A stretch of 64,000 nucleotides of DNA from Sipunculus nudus (GCA_026874595.1 CM049307.1:49815178-49879177), one strand, 5' to 3'. Counted from the first letter of the stretch, positions 36,986 through 49,024 are shown. Notes: generated by a model from the sequence alone, not told the origin. Made by a program: numbers and translations.

Positions 36986-37725
36986 AGGTAAAACGCTCGG
37001 CGCTCTCTGCTGGCGAACCAGGTTCGATCCCCGGCGTGGCTTAGCGTCATATCGACCCTCTGGCATTACGACCAGATTACCAGCGCCAGAGTATCATTGT
37101 CTATGTCTGAGGAACGCATTGATGAAGATGCAAATATTTTCGTCATTTCTGACAATGCTTCATGGCCTACAGGTGAACTGTCAATCAACATTAACCAGAC
37201 CAATCGTTAGCATTTTTTGTGTACTTTCTAATAATACCAAATATGAACGAGAAAAGTTCCGTTTTAACCAAGCACATTGGTAAACCCCTCGGCATGTTTG
37301 TTGAATTTATGACCGCATGAACACAAGCATGGCTCGCACGGGTTACAGGACGCAGGCAGCTTGCAGGCGATACAGGAAATGGCCCGTGTCCATGGAGACG
37401 GTGTTTCACTTTGGGTTGTGAGCTCACATGTATACTATTCTGTAAATTCATTATTTTTAGCATAATATTGAGATTATGGGCCGTTTACCACGATATGAAT
37501 GCAACCTGATGCAAGACCACTGCGATACATTCCTAAATATAACTTGTATCTCGACTCGAGTAGGCTTACCAGCCCAATTATCTGATAGCCTACTGAGCCG
37601 GGTTGTCACGGCTAGGCGCGGCTATGAGAGTGGATCGTAGTTGTCCGTATAGGATCGTCCGAGGCATGGAGAGTGCTTCGCATTAGTTATTATAACTATT
37701 TGGACAATTCATGTAAAATAAAAAT
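36985..37725 (+). mobile_element. Dispersed repeat family S, copy 2, with tRNA-like head
   Basis: The head GAGAGGTAAAACGCTCGG resembles a tRNA D-arm and A-box. A perfect RNA polymerase III B box, GGTTCGATCCC, lies at 37021-37031. The body 37044-37613 matches 10245-10808. An A-rich tail (AAAATAAAAATAAAGG) lies near 37710. This fits a retroposed SINE or SINE-headed composite that landed in the CACC minisatellite. A plus-strand frame running across minisatellite and SINE is an artefact of the junction. Confidence 0.7.
37264..37434 (-). pseudogene. Cys-rich open frame inside repeat family S, copy 2
   Basis: Matches the frame at 10414-10665. The core reads CIACKLPASCNPCEPC then LCSCGHKF, keeping every Cys and His of copy 1. 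An in-frame TAG lies upstream (37435-37437) and the frame ends at TAA (37264-37266) earlier than in copy 1. On the other strand, copy 2 also has an open stretch ISDNASWPTGELSI that ends at the same TAG as copy 1. Either could be a relic of coding sequence. Confidence 0.35.
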
Positions 37726-37744
37726 AAAGGCTGTATTTTATACT

Positions 37745-38020
37745 CTTCACAATATACCTTTCACCAATATATTTCATCAATATACCATGTAACTATCACC
37801 ATTTTTTCACCATGTACCTTAATTGTATTCTTTTCATGCATACATTTTGCCTTGTAACTTGCACCATTTATCTTTAACCATTATCCTTTCACCACTTTCT
37901 TTTACCATGTTCCTTTCACCTTTCATTTTTTTTTCACCATGCACTTTACCATGTAACTTTCACCATCTATCTTTCCCAAAACGCCAGTCACCGCCTACCT
38001 ATCACCATCATTTTTCACGG
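37745..38020 (+). repeat. CACC-type minisatellite, right part
   Basis: Continuation of the TTTCACCATGTAAC-type degenerate array. With 36820-36985 it forms one array interrupted by repeat S. Confidence 0.75.
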
Positions 38021-38029
38021 TGTAACTTG

Positions 38030-39000
38030 GGTTGTAGGAATGCATCAGATGTGATGTCCTGTGTACATGCAACTCTCATAGTAAATTATTATAAATTATA
38101 TTTTCTGCTGTAGTGACATTGTGCAACTAACATTTCTCTGACACTTGGCATGACTAACTAAATCCAGCTGTGTGCGTGCTTTTTATCAGTTTTTTTTTTT
38201 CCAGCTCCAACTGGAAAACAACTTGATTACCTAAATCAAACACGTGCACCACGCCAGTCACGAACATGCATTAACATTACAGTGCCACGAAGTTGACATC
38301 TTCACTTGGCGCCACCTTGCGACCCACAACATAACAAAAATGCGGACTACCCACCTGTTTCAGCACATCACCAGGGTGACACGTGTCACCAAAGCAACGA
38401 CGCTGACATGCCCAGCTGTTGTTTTATTAGGCATAATGTGCTTCTTTTCGAAGATAAGCTTCAGCCTTAAGCCTATGAAGTCTAGGATAAACTAAATTTA
38501 ATGAAGAAACAAGGTTATCATCTGGTTCATTTAATTAATTAGCAAAAACGTGACTTAGATCAAGCAAGTACTACAGCAACGAAACAACAAGGACCCAATT
38601 ACTAACGTTTATTTTCACGGCAGTTTAAACAAAACTAAATATGCGTTTCATTACCTACATCAACGATATTGGCAATGGTTTGTGATCACCGCTGTTCGTG
38701 TGTATTGTATATCTGTAGATCCAGGTGATTCATTCCTTTGTTGTCACTTTTTCGGTTTAACGTCCACACACTATATATCGCCTGACGTTAAATCGAGCAG
38801 CCCCTTATCCCCTTCTATTTTATAGGGTTGTTCCGTGGCCTGTTGGTGGCGCTGTTTATTGAATGAGGATTAAGGTAACCATATGATAAAAATTATATGC
38901 TTTACTACGGCCTCTGGATTTCAGGTTCCATGCATGTGTACTGCATGGAATAAATCAGATAAGAGGTATTAGCCTGCCATTACGTCAGCTCTGAGAAACT
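38030..39000. other. Stretch with one perfect palindrome, no gene
   Basis: The only structure seen is the 16-bp palindrome at 38375-38390. Open frames here are short and unrecognised. Confidence 0.5.
38375..38390. promoter_or_regulatory. 16-bp perfect palindrome centred on an E-box
   Basis: GGTGACACGTGTCACC is fully self-complementary with CACGTG at its centre, the core bound by many bHLH-type factors. Function is inferred from the motif only. Confidence 0.4.
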
Positions 39001-39110
39001 ACCGAGATTTTATCACATTGTGTTGCAAAATGAGGCACCTGCGGAGTTCGAACCATGGACCAGCTCTAACAGGTGACTATATATAGACTACGCCCTGTCC
39101 CTTTTTTATT
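38930..39110 (-). mobile_element. Probable SINE head, minus strand
   Basis: On the minus strand GGTTCGAACTCC (39043-39054) is a good polymerase III B box. Upstream, GGGCGTAGTC and CACCTGTTAGAGC lie at plausible tRNA positions. The body would extend toward about 38930. No second copy lies in the window. Confidence 0.4.
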
Positions 39111-39853
39111 CATTGAGGTTCTCCCGTGAGACGGGGAAGATTATATAGGGGTTGGCGGAGGTATGTGCTCTCTAACGATCCGCAGTAATATATGTCAGTC
39201 CCATTTGCAATTTTACGGTATTTATAAACCAATCTTTGAAATTTAAGTTTATATGGCAGAACCGATATTTTGGAAAACACACAAGGGATTTGAAACAAAC
39301 CTCCCATATCAATTGTCGTCGACAATCAACGGATTATCCTGTTTTCTCACAGTCCATGTTTTCTCCTTTTGATCCAGGGGTGTACACGGGTCGCCTGCTC
39401 CGGATTATCTCTTACTTTGCAGGGCCACTTTGCGTCCTGCAGCGACCCCACACACTGAATTCGGAAGTGACACCCAAAGAAACTATGCCCAGTACATCCA
39501 CGTGGTTATATCATACGTGAACATGTGAAACTTTTAACAGCTGAACAACAAGCTCGATCGCCCCCCTTTGTACATCTAGGGACGCGGTATATATGAGACA
39601 AATGCATGTGTCGCCATGCAGGGACAATACGTGTCATGAGACCTTGAGTCTTGTCTTATTACGCATATATATTACACATTTTTATTACACTATTTTTAGT
39701 TTTTGGTCAAGCAAACAAATTCCAAATCTCATTATATTATCATATAACATAATTGGTTATGAAAAAAATATTTATATATATTTTACATAAAATGAGTCTA
39801 ATTCCATAAAAGCACACTTTAATATACTTTTTAGGCGGACGCCCTGTTGTGTG

Positions 39854-39854
<1 letters not shown>

Positions 39855-39899
<45 letters not shown>
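39855..39899. repeat. (TA)n tract left of the candidate LTR
   Basis: TA tract that ends at TGTAGCGGGA. Confidence 0.96.
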
Positions 39900-39903
<4 letters not shown>

Positions 39904-41939
39904 GCGGGACTCAAACAGTCAGAAGAGTCAGATGGCAAGACGAGACACCCCTTTATTCGAAATATGCATCGTACATTATGCATAGGAGAAAGAACCCTGC
40001 AATTATACAGTATAAACCAGATTAAGAATAATGATTACAAACGGAAAATGAATCATAATGAAGCCAAAATAGTTTAACATGAGAAATATATCTGTTTATC
40101 TATTGAAAGACCATTCTATTAAAACTGAACTGGTATATTATTAACCAGCTGTGTTATAAATGATACTTTGGTCAGCAGCAGTGCAATGCCAGTTTGTAAT
40201 TACATAAAATTGCAGGAATACTCGCTGTGATACAGAGGAAGTACCCCATTTGAATTACTGCACTAGATAAGAGATTATATAGGCATAAACTAAACTAAAA
40301 TAGACAAGTTATGTTAACATATATGTTCAAACTAAATTCTAACTGTGCATAACTATCTCATGGAATAGTCACCCATTAAAGTGCACTATAGTTATACAAT
40401 CTCATAATGTAATGCTCATTAAAGCTTGTACAGTACATAATGAAATTAATTCTGAATCCATGGTAACCAATATTTGGGCCATGTTTACCATTCATTAACT
40501 ACTAATAAACTAATACATTGATGCAACTTTTAACATTACTGTAGCACAAACATTATTGTTGGGTAGTAGTATACCATCAATGAATAAACCAAATACAAAC
40601 CGTAAGAACGGGTTCTTTCTCTCAGTACTTTGACCAATTAAGACCTGGTCACACGCTCATCAGTATTGACTGTAAAACCACAAAGAATTACACCTTAGTG
40701 TTAATCAAATATACAGGCTCAGGATATACCTATAAACCTGGCCAGGAATTTACCTATATATTTGCTTTAAATTCTTTACAGAAAAGTACAAAACAAATGA
40801 ACAGTAGCAGTTTCTGCTTCACCCAGTCTCAGTTAAGCTCTACAGTCAGACAAGTCACAGACAGACCCTGAGTAGTCTCCAGAGCTATCAGCTGGAATAC
40901 TCCTAATGGTGACTTGAATAGTTAACACATATGCAAAAGACAAATCCCTATATAACCTTACCAGATTATAACATCATATAAACATTCCTATCTTTACAAC
41001 AAACAATCTAATTACACAAGAGCTGTCTCCACAAGAATTACCCTTATAATTCTTGAATGACATGAACATATTCATAAATCAATGGACAACAATTATTATA
41101 CAATATGATATACATCAGATATAGTCTTTAATAAGTCATAATAAACCATCTTATTGAACAACTGTGACTCAAAAGGAAATAACACATTACACCACCAAAG
41201 ATGTGTATTCATAAATGAAACTCATAAATACAAATATATACAATGGTAACAATAAAGAATAAAACAGGACAATGTGTGTTACACTCAGGACTTATCTGTA
41301 ATTGACAAATAAGTGTATATCAGTACCACGATGTAGCGCTAAAACAAAATGGCCGTCCATGCTGGCAACGCCCTGTGCCAGTATGTATTGTGTCTCATTA
41401 GGGTCACTTATTTTACAGCACAGTATAACAGAATACATGTATATTAAATCTGATAAATAGAATTTCTGATGTAAGCAATGCTTTTATTACACATAATAAG
41501 AATACTTAAAGTTATTTACCTTGCACACATGACAATCAAATGTCCACTTAGACCTCAGTTGGCACAAATGTTTCTATGCTTCCGCAGCAATGACGTGTCG
41601 GCAAAATGGCCACAGTGCTGAGTAGTCAGTCCATTTACCCTGACCCTACTGGGGTAGGACATACCATGGGATTACTTACAGCTTGTGACAGGCGCTGGCC
41701 TGGTCCACAGTACTGCACAGACACACAGCACAGGCCTACTGCTACCCTAAACAATACCGGGTGGACACCCTGTAATAAATCTTTGGACTGTCAGCTGAGG
41801 GGTGACTGATGAAAGGCTACTAAGGTCACCTAGAAAGCTAAGCCCAGACACAGGAGACCAGCCATATGAGGCTACTGTAAACAAATATTCTGAAGCTGTG
41901 TGTGTTTGCACGTGTGTGTCTGTGTGTATACTAGCCTGT

Positions 41940-41943
<4 letters not shown>
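39900..41943 (-). mobile_element. Candidate solo LTR or other insertion between (TA)n tracts
   Basis: A 2.04-kb block runs from TGTAGCGGG to CCTGTCACA and sits between two (TA)n tracts. On the minus strand it starts TGTGACAGGC and ends CCCGCTACA, the 5'-TG...CA-3' form of an LTR. A polyadenylation signal AATAAA lies about 55 bases before its 3' end (plus-strand TTTATT near 39953). No internal gag/pol frame, primer site or second LTR is visible. The ends share only a weak inverted repeat. A plain intervening sequence between two TA tracts is the alternative. Confidence 0.4.

Positions 41944-41970
<27 letters not shown>
41943..41970. repeat. (TA)n tract right of the candidate LTR
   Basis: Pure TA tract adjoining TGTCACA. 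Confidence 0.96.
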
Positions 41971-41973
<3 letters not shown>

Positions 41974-42399
41974 GTTTACCGTCTATCAGTATCAGTCCCT
42001 TTGACAGTTCGTCAGTCACTTAATTTTGCTCGCATTATCTCAAGATTCGTTCTAGTAAATGCCCTTGACAGTTTTATTTAGTTCGTATAGTTCCAATGAA
42101 TGGATAAATGCCCCTACCCCCTAAACTTTCGAATTTCAGCCCCGTACAAAACTGAAAATTGCTATACTATAGGCAGCAATCTGTGTATTTTTCTCATTCC
42201 TGGGACCCTGATTTAAGACCTATACACTCCCGATCAATTCTGTGGCGAGGTATTGTCAGACTCGTCTACCAAACAATACCTTTAAGGCAACTATTCCGAT
42301 ATTTGACGTCTATTAACTCAAGATCAGCTCCTGAAACTTTTGTAAAAAAACAGACAAGAAATTGTCGATCCCACGGTACATATAGGTTCATACATTTTT

Positions 42400-42560
42400 T
42401 TTATATTCACGTGTTTATAATTTACGCCAAACTAATCCAGACACATTCAACAAGGACATCTGGCGGCAAGTCAGACGCACCAGAGTTTTGTAAATGGCGT
42501 TTTACAACTATGTCCTTGCCGCGGCAGAAATTCCCTAAAAGATTTATTAAAAATATGGAA
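42400..42560 (+). repeat. Dispersed repeat family R, copy 2
   Basis: Contains GACGCACCAGAGTTTTG and AATGGCGTTTTACAACTAT, shared with copies at 15.3 and 51.7 kb. It lies inside the window's longest open frame (42159-42764), which is therefore mostly repeat and not a gene I can support. Confidence 0.65.
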
Positions 42561-42569
42561 AATGTACTA

Positions 42570-43447
42570 AATATTGTGTTGATCATATATACCATTTCAA
42601 GAGCTCAGGCAATTTTTTGTATATTCTGGAAATACTGCAAAATTCCACGTGTTGTGTCTCCAACGTTACAAAAAAGAAAGAAAAATAAACCGTACACTCG
42701 AACTTCATTCTTTGATCCAGTGTCCGTAAGAACTAATTTTTTGTGTAACCCAGCTTCGTTCTAGCGCCATCTATCGTCTTAATTGAGAGTAAGAGAGTGG
42801 GGACATTTTGGATGTGATGAAAAGTACAGATAACTTTTAACGTTCAACATTGAACAAAGGGAATGATTATATAAGTTAAAAGTGAGCATCTATACGCCCC
42901 CATATCCCCTTGAAACATACACTTCATGAACTCATATATAATCCTGCTTTCAGCATTATGATAATGAAACGAAAATTGGTAGATAATTATCAACTTCCGA
43001 CCCGCATGATCATGAATTAAGGGCATATGAGTACAGTGTTATTAACAATGTCCTCGCAACCTGTCAATCGATTTACATGCACACTTTATATTTCTTCATA
43101 TAAACGTAATATTCATATACCAGATGTGTTAAATATGCATGCAGTAAAGTTTGTTCTCCTTAAAAAGTAATGGTATCTTCCAATGTTTCCTTTTAAACGC
43201 GTTTGGTTTCTCCCGTACACGAGTAGAAATAAGCTTGCGCTAGGCACGATCAGTCACGCTAAACCGCGCACGCCACCTGGTGACCTTATTTAGCAACTTC
43301 ACATATCAGGATTTTTTTAAAGCTTTAAACTGGTGTTTGTTCTGTGTTTCTTCATTCGTGTGTTTTTTTCTCCTTATTTGAGAGTTGTCTCGCATGCTAT
43401 AAAATGGATCTTTGTTCAGGTGCACGCAGTCAAGTAACGGTACAGAC
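42570..43447. other. Stretch without recognisable feature
   Basis: AT-rich. GCGCCATCTATCG near 42763 is a partial CTCF-like core on the minus strand. Nothing else is supported. Confidence 0.45.
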
Positions 43448-44011
43448 CAGGGTTGGGACGGGTACACTGTTGCAGTTCTACGAGTACGTATATACTTGAC
43501 AGTAAACCGAGTACAAGTACAAGTACAGGCATGCCCTCATGTACTCGAGTACAAGTACAAGTACTCATAGTTAACTGTGTTAACTGAGTTCTGAGGATGT
43601 GATCTCAAGTTAATATTTAAAAGTTGAATTTAAGAAGCAGGTATTAATACATATTTAATAAATATATGTTCCAACAAACCTTATTTCAGCAGTCCTTGTT
43701 CATTCAAGTTACATTATGCACACGTTCCATGATTATAAATAAGGCCTATGTATTAAGTTCATACCAGGTGGCAATGAAGATACCAAAATAGAGTTCAAGT
43801 TAGTTATTTGCTTTTGTAAGTGTATTTGCAAGTTAATATTGTATTAATAGAAACTTAACTACAAGTGAAAACTGCAACAATTTTAGGAAGTACTTGAAAT
43901 GTACTCATGGGTACCTGAGTATTTTCGTCCAGTATACTTGAGTACGAGTACAAGTACTTTGAATTTATAAGATGAGTACGAGTACGAGTACAAGTACTCG
44001 CCCCAACACTG
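43448..44011. mobile_element. hAT-like non-autonomous element, 564 bp, with 8-bp target duplication
   Basis: Ends are CAGGGTTGGGACGGGTAC on the left and CAGTGTTGGGGCGAGTAC on the right (complement). Flanks are GTACAGAC (43440-43447) and GTACAAAC (44012-44019), an 8-bp duplication with one mismatch. CAGNG termini plus 8-bp duplication are the hallmark of hAT elements. Both subterminal regions carry repeated GAGTACAAGTAC. No transposase frame is present. Confidence 0.85.
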
Positions 44012-44019
44012 GTACAAAC

Positions 44020-44690
44020 ACACTTTGACTGTGTTTACACACACACACACATACGTGTTAAACAGGTGAATTGGAAATAGTATGTCCGATTTCATATTCA
44101 ACCAAAATGAACTAATAGCGTGAGATATTACAAATATTATCGTAAATGATCATGTATACTGTGAATCTCACAGCGTCTATGCCAGATAAACGTTATTGTT
44201 ATCTTCGCTGCTAATGCTTTGAATATTAATTTTTATTAGAAAACCATGAGTTCGGAAGCAATGGAGCGTGAAACTGCACCTCCAGGAGATGTTCCATAAG
44301 GCCTCGTGTGAGATTGATAACAATATCGGGTAACTTCGGGTACATAACTATCAAGGGCCCTGGATACCGAGCTTTAGAATTAAGAGGGCAAATAAATAAC
44401 ATATGAGTGTCGCCATTCCGGAACATGTCCCTAATACAGGATATGTCTCTATTATACGGTTGTTCGCCAACCTGGTCAATGAGCCTGTATACATATAATA
44501 TACCATTTGTACACTCTGTATATCTTTCACTTAGAGAATAATTTCCACCGGTCAGAATACTCGAGTCAACGTCATCCGTTCATTCAATATTTTCGTTGAA
44601 TTTACAGTCGCAGTTTAATTATAATACGGTTCCAGGGCAAAGATGTCTACCATTTAATAATATATACATAAATATGAATGCAAGTCCGAG
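44020..44690. other. Stretch with a short (CA)n and no supported gene
   Basis: (CA)n lies at about 44039-44050. A 66-codon minus-strand frame (44226-44426) has no recognised domain. Confidence 0.45.
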
Positions 44691-45055
44691 CCCAGGCTTC
44701 TCGAGTCCGAGATCAAGTCTAAGTCCAACATCGACGAGTCCAAGTCATTTTTAAATCCGAGTCTAATTCGGAGTCCGAGTCACAAACAAAATTCACTTTT
44801 TAAAAGTAATTTACCATGGAAATTTAAGGTTTTCGTGTGTATTTTTTGTTTACACTTTCCTTTGACCCGAATGTTTAATTACATTTAAATCCTGATACAG
44901 AAGATGAAACTTGGTATATGTTATATTTTTTTAAAGTTTCTGGGAGTTTTTTTTTTTTTTTTTCAAATGGGTTTATTTCTCGGGTCCTTGTCCCCAATTT
45001 AAGTTGTGACTCAGAGGAGACTGGAGCCCAAGTCCGAATCCAAGTCCGTATATTA
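44685..45055. repeat. Degenerate AGTCC-type hexamer repeats in two blocks
   Basis: Blocks at 44685-44785 and 45005-45055 consist of GAGTCCGAGTCC and AAGTCCAAGTC variants, separated by about 220 bp with a T17 run (44947-44963). They may be the subterminal ends of an old transposon, as in the GTAC-rich hAT element nearby. No termini are resolved. Confidence 0.55.
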
Positions 45056-45069
45056 CTTTATGAATGTAA

Positions 45070-45725
45070 CAGGCATATATACCAATTACGATACAGCTGG
45101 GAACCGCAGAACCGTTAGTCCATATATGTCTGACTTCCTGACAGCTCCTGTTGGCAGTTTACGGCTACAGGGGGTCCCTCAGTACTTTAATGGGTTTTTA
45201 CAACTCCTGATGGTTTAACCACACACTCATCCTGGTTTTAATGTACGGTCAATCATTTCATCTGACGGACGCTATGTACAGGAAATCCTGCAGATTAAAC
45301 GGGATTACCATTCTGTTGTATACTACATCTCTGATGAACCGATTATAGTATCCACATACACCCACGCACACCCTCATGCCGCACCGTACTCAAGCACATA
45401 TATACACGAACATAAAATGGCCAGCTGTCTGTTCTGGGAGGTTTCTAATTTGCGAATATTCGCGTAATGGATATTATGTCGAAAATAGAGCATCGTGAAT
45501 AAGATGCCTATATCCCACACGAGTGAACATGCATCTAGTTATATGACCACGTTGCTCTGGTTAACTTGCGTTCTTGCTAAGCTTCCGTGAATTATTGTAA
45601 TGCGTGTTTGAAAATACGTGTACATTTCGGGAATTCCGGTTCATGCAACTAGACTTGTATTTGATCGGAACTTTTTTTCTGTGTATTCTTTCCGTAATAT
45701 CAGCTATTCACCTCTTATCTATATA
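45070..45725. other. Stretch without recognisable feature
   Basis: AT-rich with no supported gene or repeat partner. Confidence 0.5.
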
Positions 45726-45729
45726 ATTT

Positions 45730-46130
45730 ATGTGATTTATGGCTTACTGTGTACATATAAATGAACTGTGGGTAATTCCTGCTAAGAAAGGGTCTTATAT
45801 AAGGCCTTTGTGACGGATTTAGGACCTAATTTATCCACAAGCTGTTAGTAAAAACGGTGCATGCGCACGTCTTGACAAACAGAATGAAACATGGAAGGGA
45901 CCGGTTGCATCTGTTTAGAAGTTGAAAGATAATCAGTTGAAAAGCGCAATTTGGAAAACTCTGGTTCGTCTTTTTTTTCCGCCAGATGTCCTTGTTGAAT
46001 GTGTTTTCGATTACTTTGGCTGCCCCCCCCCCCCACATGTTACAAATACGTTGGTATAAACAAAGCGATCAGCCTGTGCACCGTTGGATCGTTGCATTTT
46101 GTGGTCTATTTTTATGAAGGATTCCAGGGC
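45730..46130. repeat. Duplicated segment E, copy 2
   Basis: Partner of 35250-35650. A C12 run at 46023-46034 has expanded where copy 1 has GCCTCCACATG. Confidence 0.65.
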
Positions 46131-46385
46131 TAATCTTTGGTTAATAGACCTCATGCAGATATCATAAAAGACCCGTTTCAGCAGTAGTCACTTAACATTT
46201 GTTTGTACCCGTTCAAAGTCCCCTCTGCTTGCAAAGGCCGGGTTTGCCGTATACGACAGCCATTTTGCTGACAAATGGCAAAGAAGACGCAGGGCAACAG
46301 GGGTGGCGTTTGCGGTGTTTCTTCTGAATCACAATTAATGACATTTAAACCCGGCGGCCCCATGGGTTCCTTGCTGTGTGTCGTT

Positions 46386-46408
46386 TACACGATTGTGTAA
46401 ATCGTGTA
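46386..46408. other. Perfect 9-bp hairpin
   Basis: TACACGATT-GTGTA-AATCGTGTA gives nine-base complementary arms around a five-base loop. Confidence 0.6.
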
Positions 46409-46509
46409 GGTTAAATAGGTTAAAAACGCCATGATAAGAAGTTGAATTTCTTCATCCAAGGTAACGCTTGAATTCGAAATGCAAGCCACATGTAGTCGCG
46501 TGCCACTGT

Positions 46510-46590
46510 GTTCATGCAGTCAGTTGGGTCAGAAAGTCTTAACCTCTGATCTGACAGGTCATAGGTTCAGAAATGTAATATAGTGTAACA
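46510..46590 (+). mobile_element. Degenerate tRNA-like SINE head
   Basis: GTTGGGTCAGAAAGTCTT, CCTCTGATCTGACAGG and ATAGGTTCAGAAAT have the order and spacing of D-arm, anticodon arm and B box (46564-46574). The B box is decayed, so it is not a working tRNA gene. The body is not identified. Confidence 0.4.
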
Positions 46591-46599
46591 CTGTTTCAG

Positions 46600-48560
46600 A
46601 CTAGGAGTAACTAACGGTTATCAATTACTGTGGAGATAAAATCTCATATAAATGCAAGGACATTTAATGACAGACCTTTTATCTTAAACCCCACCCCTGT
46701 TATCCAATCAGGTACAATACTGTTCCATTGTTACTAAAATAGGCGTACTGACGGAGTTTCATGTTACTTCATACAAAGGAGCATCCGGACATATTTAATG
46801 TCCGCGACCCTTGCCATTTGACCTCAATCCGAGCAGCCAAATCAACACAAACACCAGCTACGTATTGACATACTGTTGTAGATCATAAAAACCCGAGTTA
46901 TTTCTATATTAGATTAAATTGTTTCATTAAGGAGTATCAACACATTTGCGTTAATACATGTTTACAAGCATTTGCACGAGGTCTTTGATATCTTAATGTG
47001 CGACATTTGATCTTTCCCCCTGACCCCAATATCCTTTGAATATATTTAAAGTAGCACCAGTAACCGTATTTCATAAATTTCCGCTATATGTAGATAGAAT
47101 AACAATTAACCTTCCCCAGTGAGCTAAAATTTGCCCTGCTCATACACAGAGGAGAAGGAAGAACTTTTCCACTATTGTAAATTATCAGGTTGTAACATAC
47201 TTCCCCCAGGAAGTGTCTAATGTTTTTCCTTGTATCTTTGGTTCGTCGGCTGTTTATTTTTATGTTAGCATCTTTAGGCAAACAGGGTCTGAACGGATTC
47301 TGATGTGATTTTCTGGACGATCAGGGTACCACCTATAGGGTACAATACATTAATTTTTTATAGGTAATCTGCATGGATTATCATAGTTTATTTTATTTCA
47401 AAGGATTATATACAGTATTAATGCATTGTAATTCCTTTGCCCTGGGTAAAAGCCACTATTGAAGCGGGACAATATGTTAATTTACACGTAAAGGTATGAT
47501 TCGAAGATATATACCGGCGGAGGTTTGCGGGCTCCGACTACACAAAATAATTACCATGTTACTTGCATTTAAACCTCTCACTGACTACATTCAACACATA
47601 CCCAGACCGTCAGACTGAATATCCGAGGTATTTCACTAAATAATAAAATCTTGCTGTGAAAAAATAATATGAAGACATTACCTAAGATTAACTGCCGTCT
47701 TATGCTGAGTGTACACTTTTTATTAATCATTCGCTACCTGTGAAAGTCACACAGTTTTGCATTATAGCTTTTACACCCCATATATCGTTATTAGCACTAT
47801 GTTATTAGCATCGTTTTATTGTATATTAAGCATTAAATCTTGTCCTTCCAAAGCGTGAAGCTGCATTAATACTCGGAGAATGGCAATCATATGGCAATAA
47901 TGGGTCTCTATGCAACTGTATCCTTCAAGACAACCATCACGTTCCATACTTGCCATTAATTGCACAAATATACGACTAGTGATAAAGCTATAAAATAAAG
48001 CAAATGTTTGGTTTCTAGTCGTGTATTTCCTGCAGTGCTTTTGTCAGTTAAACATTATTACGTGCTGCTTTTGTTGAACTGTTGCCGAGCTTATAGAGCA
48101 CTTAATTTCGTGTCTTGGTGCAAAGTGAATGAGCACTTTTTCATTCAGCTATAGCTGATGTTTACAACTCAGCGGTTACAGCCATAGAACGCTTATTGAC
48201 GGGAACAGCTGAGGATTGAAGACAGGAGATGTTGGTGGTGACATTTAAGTGCAAACACATCATCTCGTGGGCGGATACAGGACGAGTACCCATGAAAACA
48301 GGGGAGGGTTGTCGGGAATATGAACTGTACTCTAGAATCAGGGAAAGATACTTAATGTCTTGTGGCAGGGATACGTCCCCTTAAACTCTATCCTATACGT
48401 TTTTCATATATTATTTCAGAATGAAATTTATTGGGGTAGTCATTAGAGACCAAACACTTCCGTCAAGGCCGTGAATGTATTGTTAAATATACGTTTAACG
48501 TCGCACCAACATTATCATCTTGAACAGGGCCCCGTGCACCTAATAACCCTTGTTACTGTG
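46600..48560. other. Stretch without recognisable feature
   Basis: AT-rich. No gene, RNA or repeat partner supported on either strand. Confidence 0.5.
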
Positions 48561-48600
48561 GTTGGCTTTATATTCGCGCGGTTAAATTTTCGCGATTTGT

Positions 48601-48632
48601 TGCTTGCCGGAAATCTTCGATTTCGGCAAGCA
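48601..48632. other. Stem-loop at one end of the element
   Basis: TGCTTGCCGGAAATC-TTC-GATTTCGGCAAGCA forms a 14-bp stem with one bulged base and a three-base loop. Its arm is repeated in inverse at 51239-51250 (ATTTCCGGCAAG). Confidence 0.9.
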
Positions 48633-48653
48633 TGTTCGTCAGTTGCGTATGTC

Positions 48654-48724
48654 TGTTTGTCTCTTTGTCTGTTTGTTTGTTTGTTTGTTTGTTTGATTGT
48701 TTGTTTGTTTGTTTGTTTGTTTGT
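48654..48724. repeat. (TTTG)n / (TCTG)n microsatellite
   Basis: Tetranucleotide tract of TCTG then TTTG units with one ATTG variant. It sits between the stem-loop and the repeat core. Confidence 0.95.
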
Positions 48725-49024
48725 CACGACTCTCCAGGTCACACTTTTGCATCAATCAACTTGAAACTTACAGGCTTGATTGACAAACCGATTTCTAGGT
48801 GCCCTATTGTTTTTGGTCAACATTGCTCCAAGGTCAAGGGTCAAGGTCACGACAGGTATGGTTAACGGTTTTTGCACTATAACTTCGCCATAAATAGGCG
48901 TATCCACTTCTGCAATAGCTCATTTTTTTCGTCATCACCTGGCCTTTCTTTTTACATGTAGCTTTCTTTAATTTGCCGTTACCATGGTTACATTTTTTTT
49001 GGCAAAAATCATGGAAATTGGAAA

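Noticed and set aside
37000-37045. Functional tRNA gene
   Set aside because: The B box is perfect, but acceptor and anticodon stems do not pair as in a tRNA, and repeat S sequence follows directly.
36780-37283. 167-codon plus-strand open frame
   Set aside because: It runs across a CACC minisatellite and then into a SINE-like repeat, so it is a junction artefact.
42159-42764. 201-codon plus-strand open frame, the longest in the window
   Set aside because: It overlaps dispersed repeat family R, has no recognisable domain, and the other copies of R do not keep the frame.
48471-48865. Cys/Leu/Phe-rich frames near 48.7 kb
   Set aside because: They translate the (TTTG)n tract.
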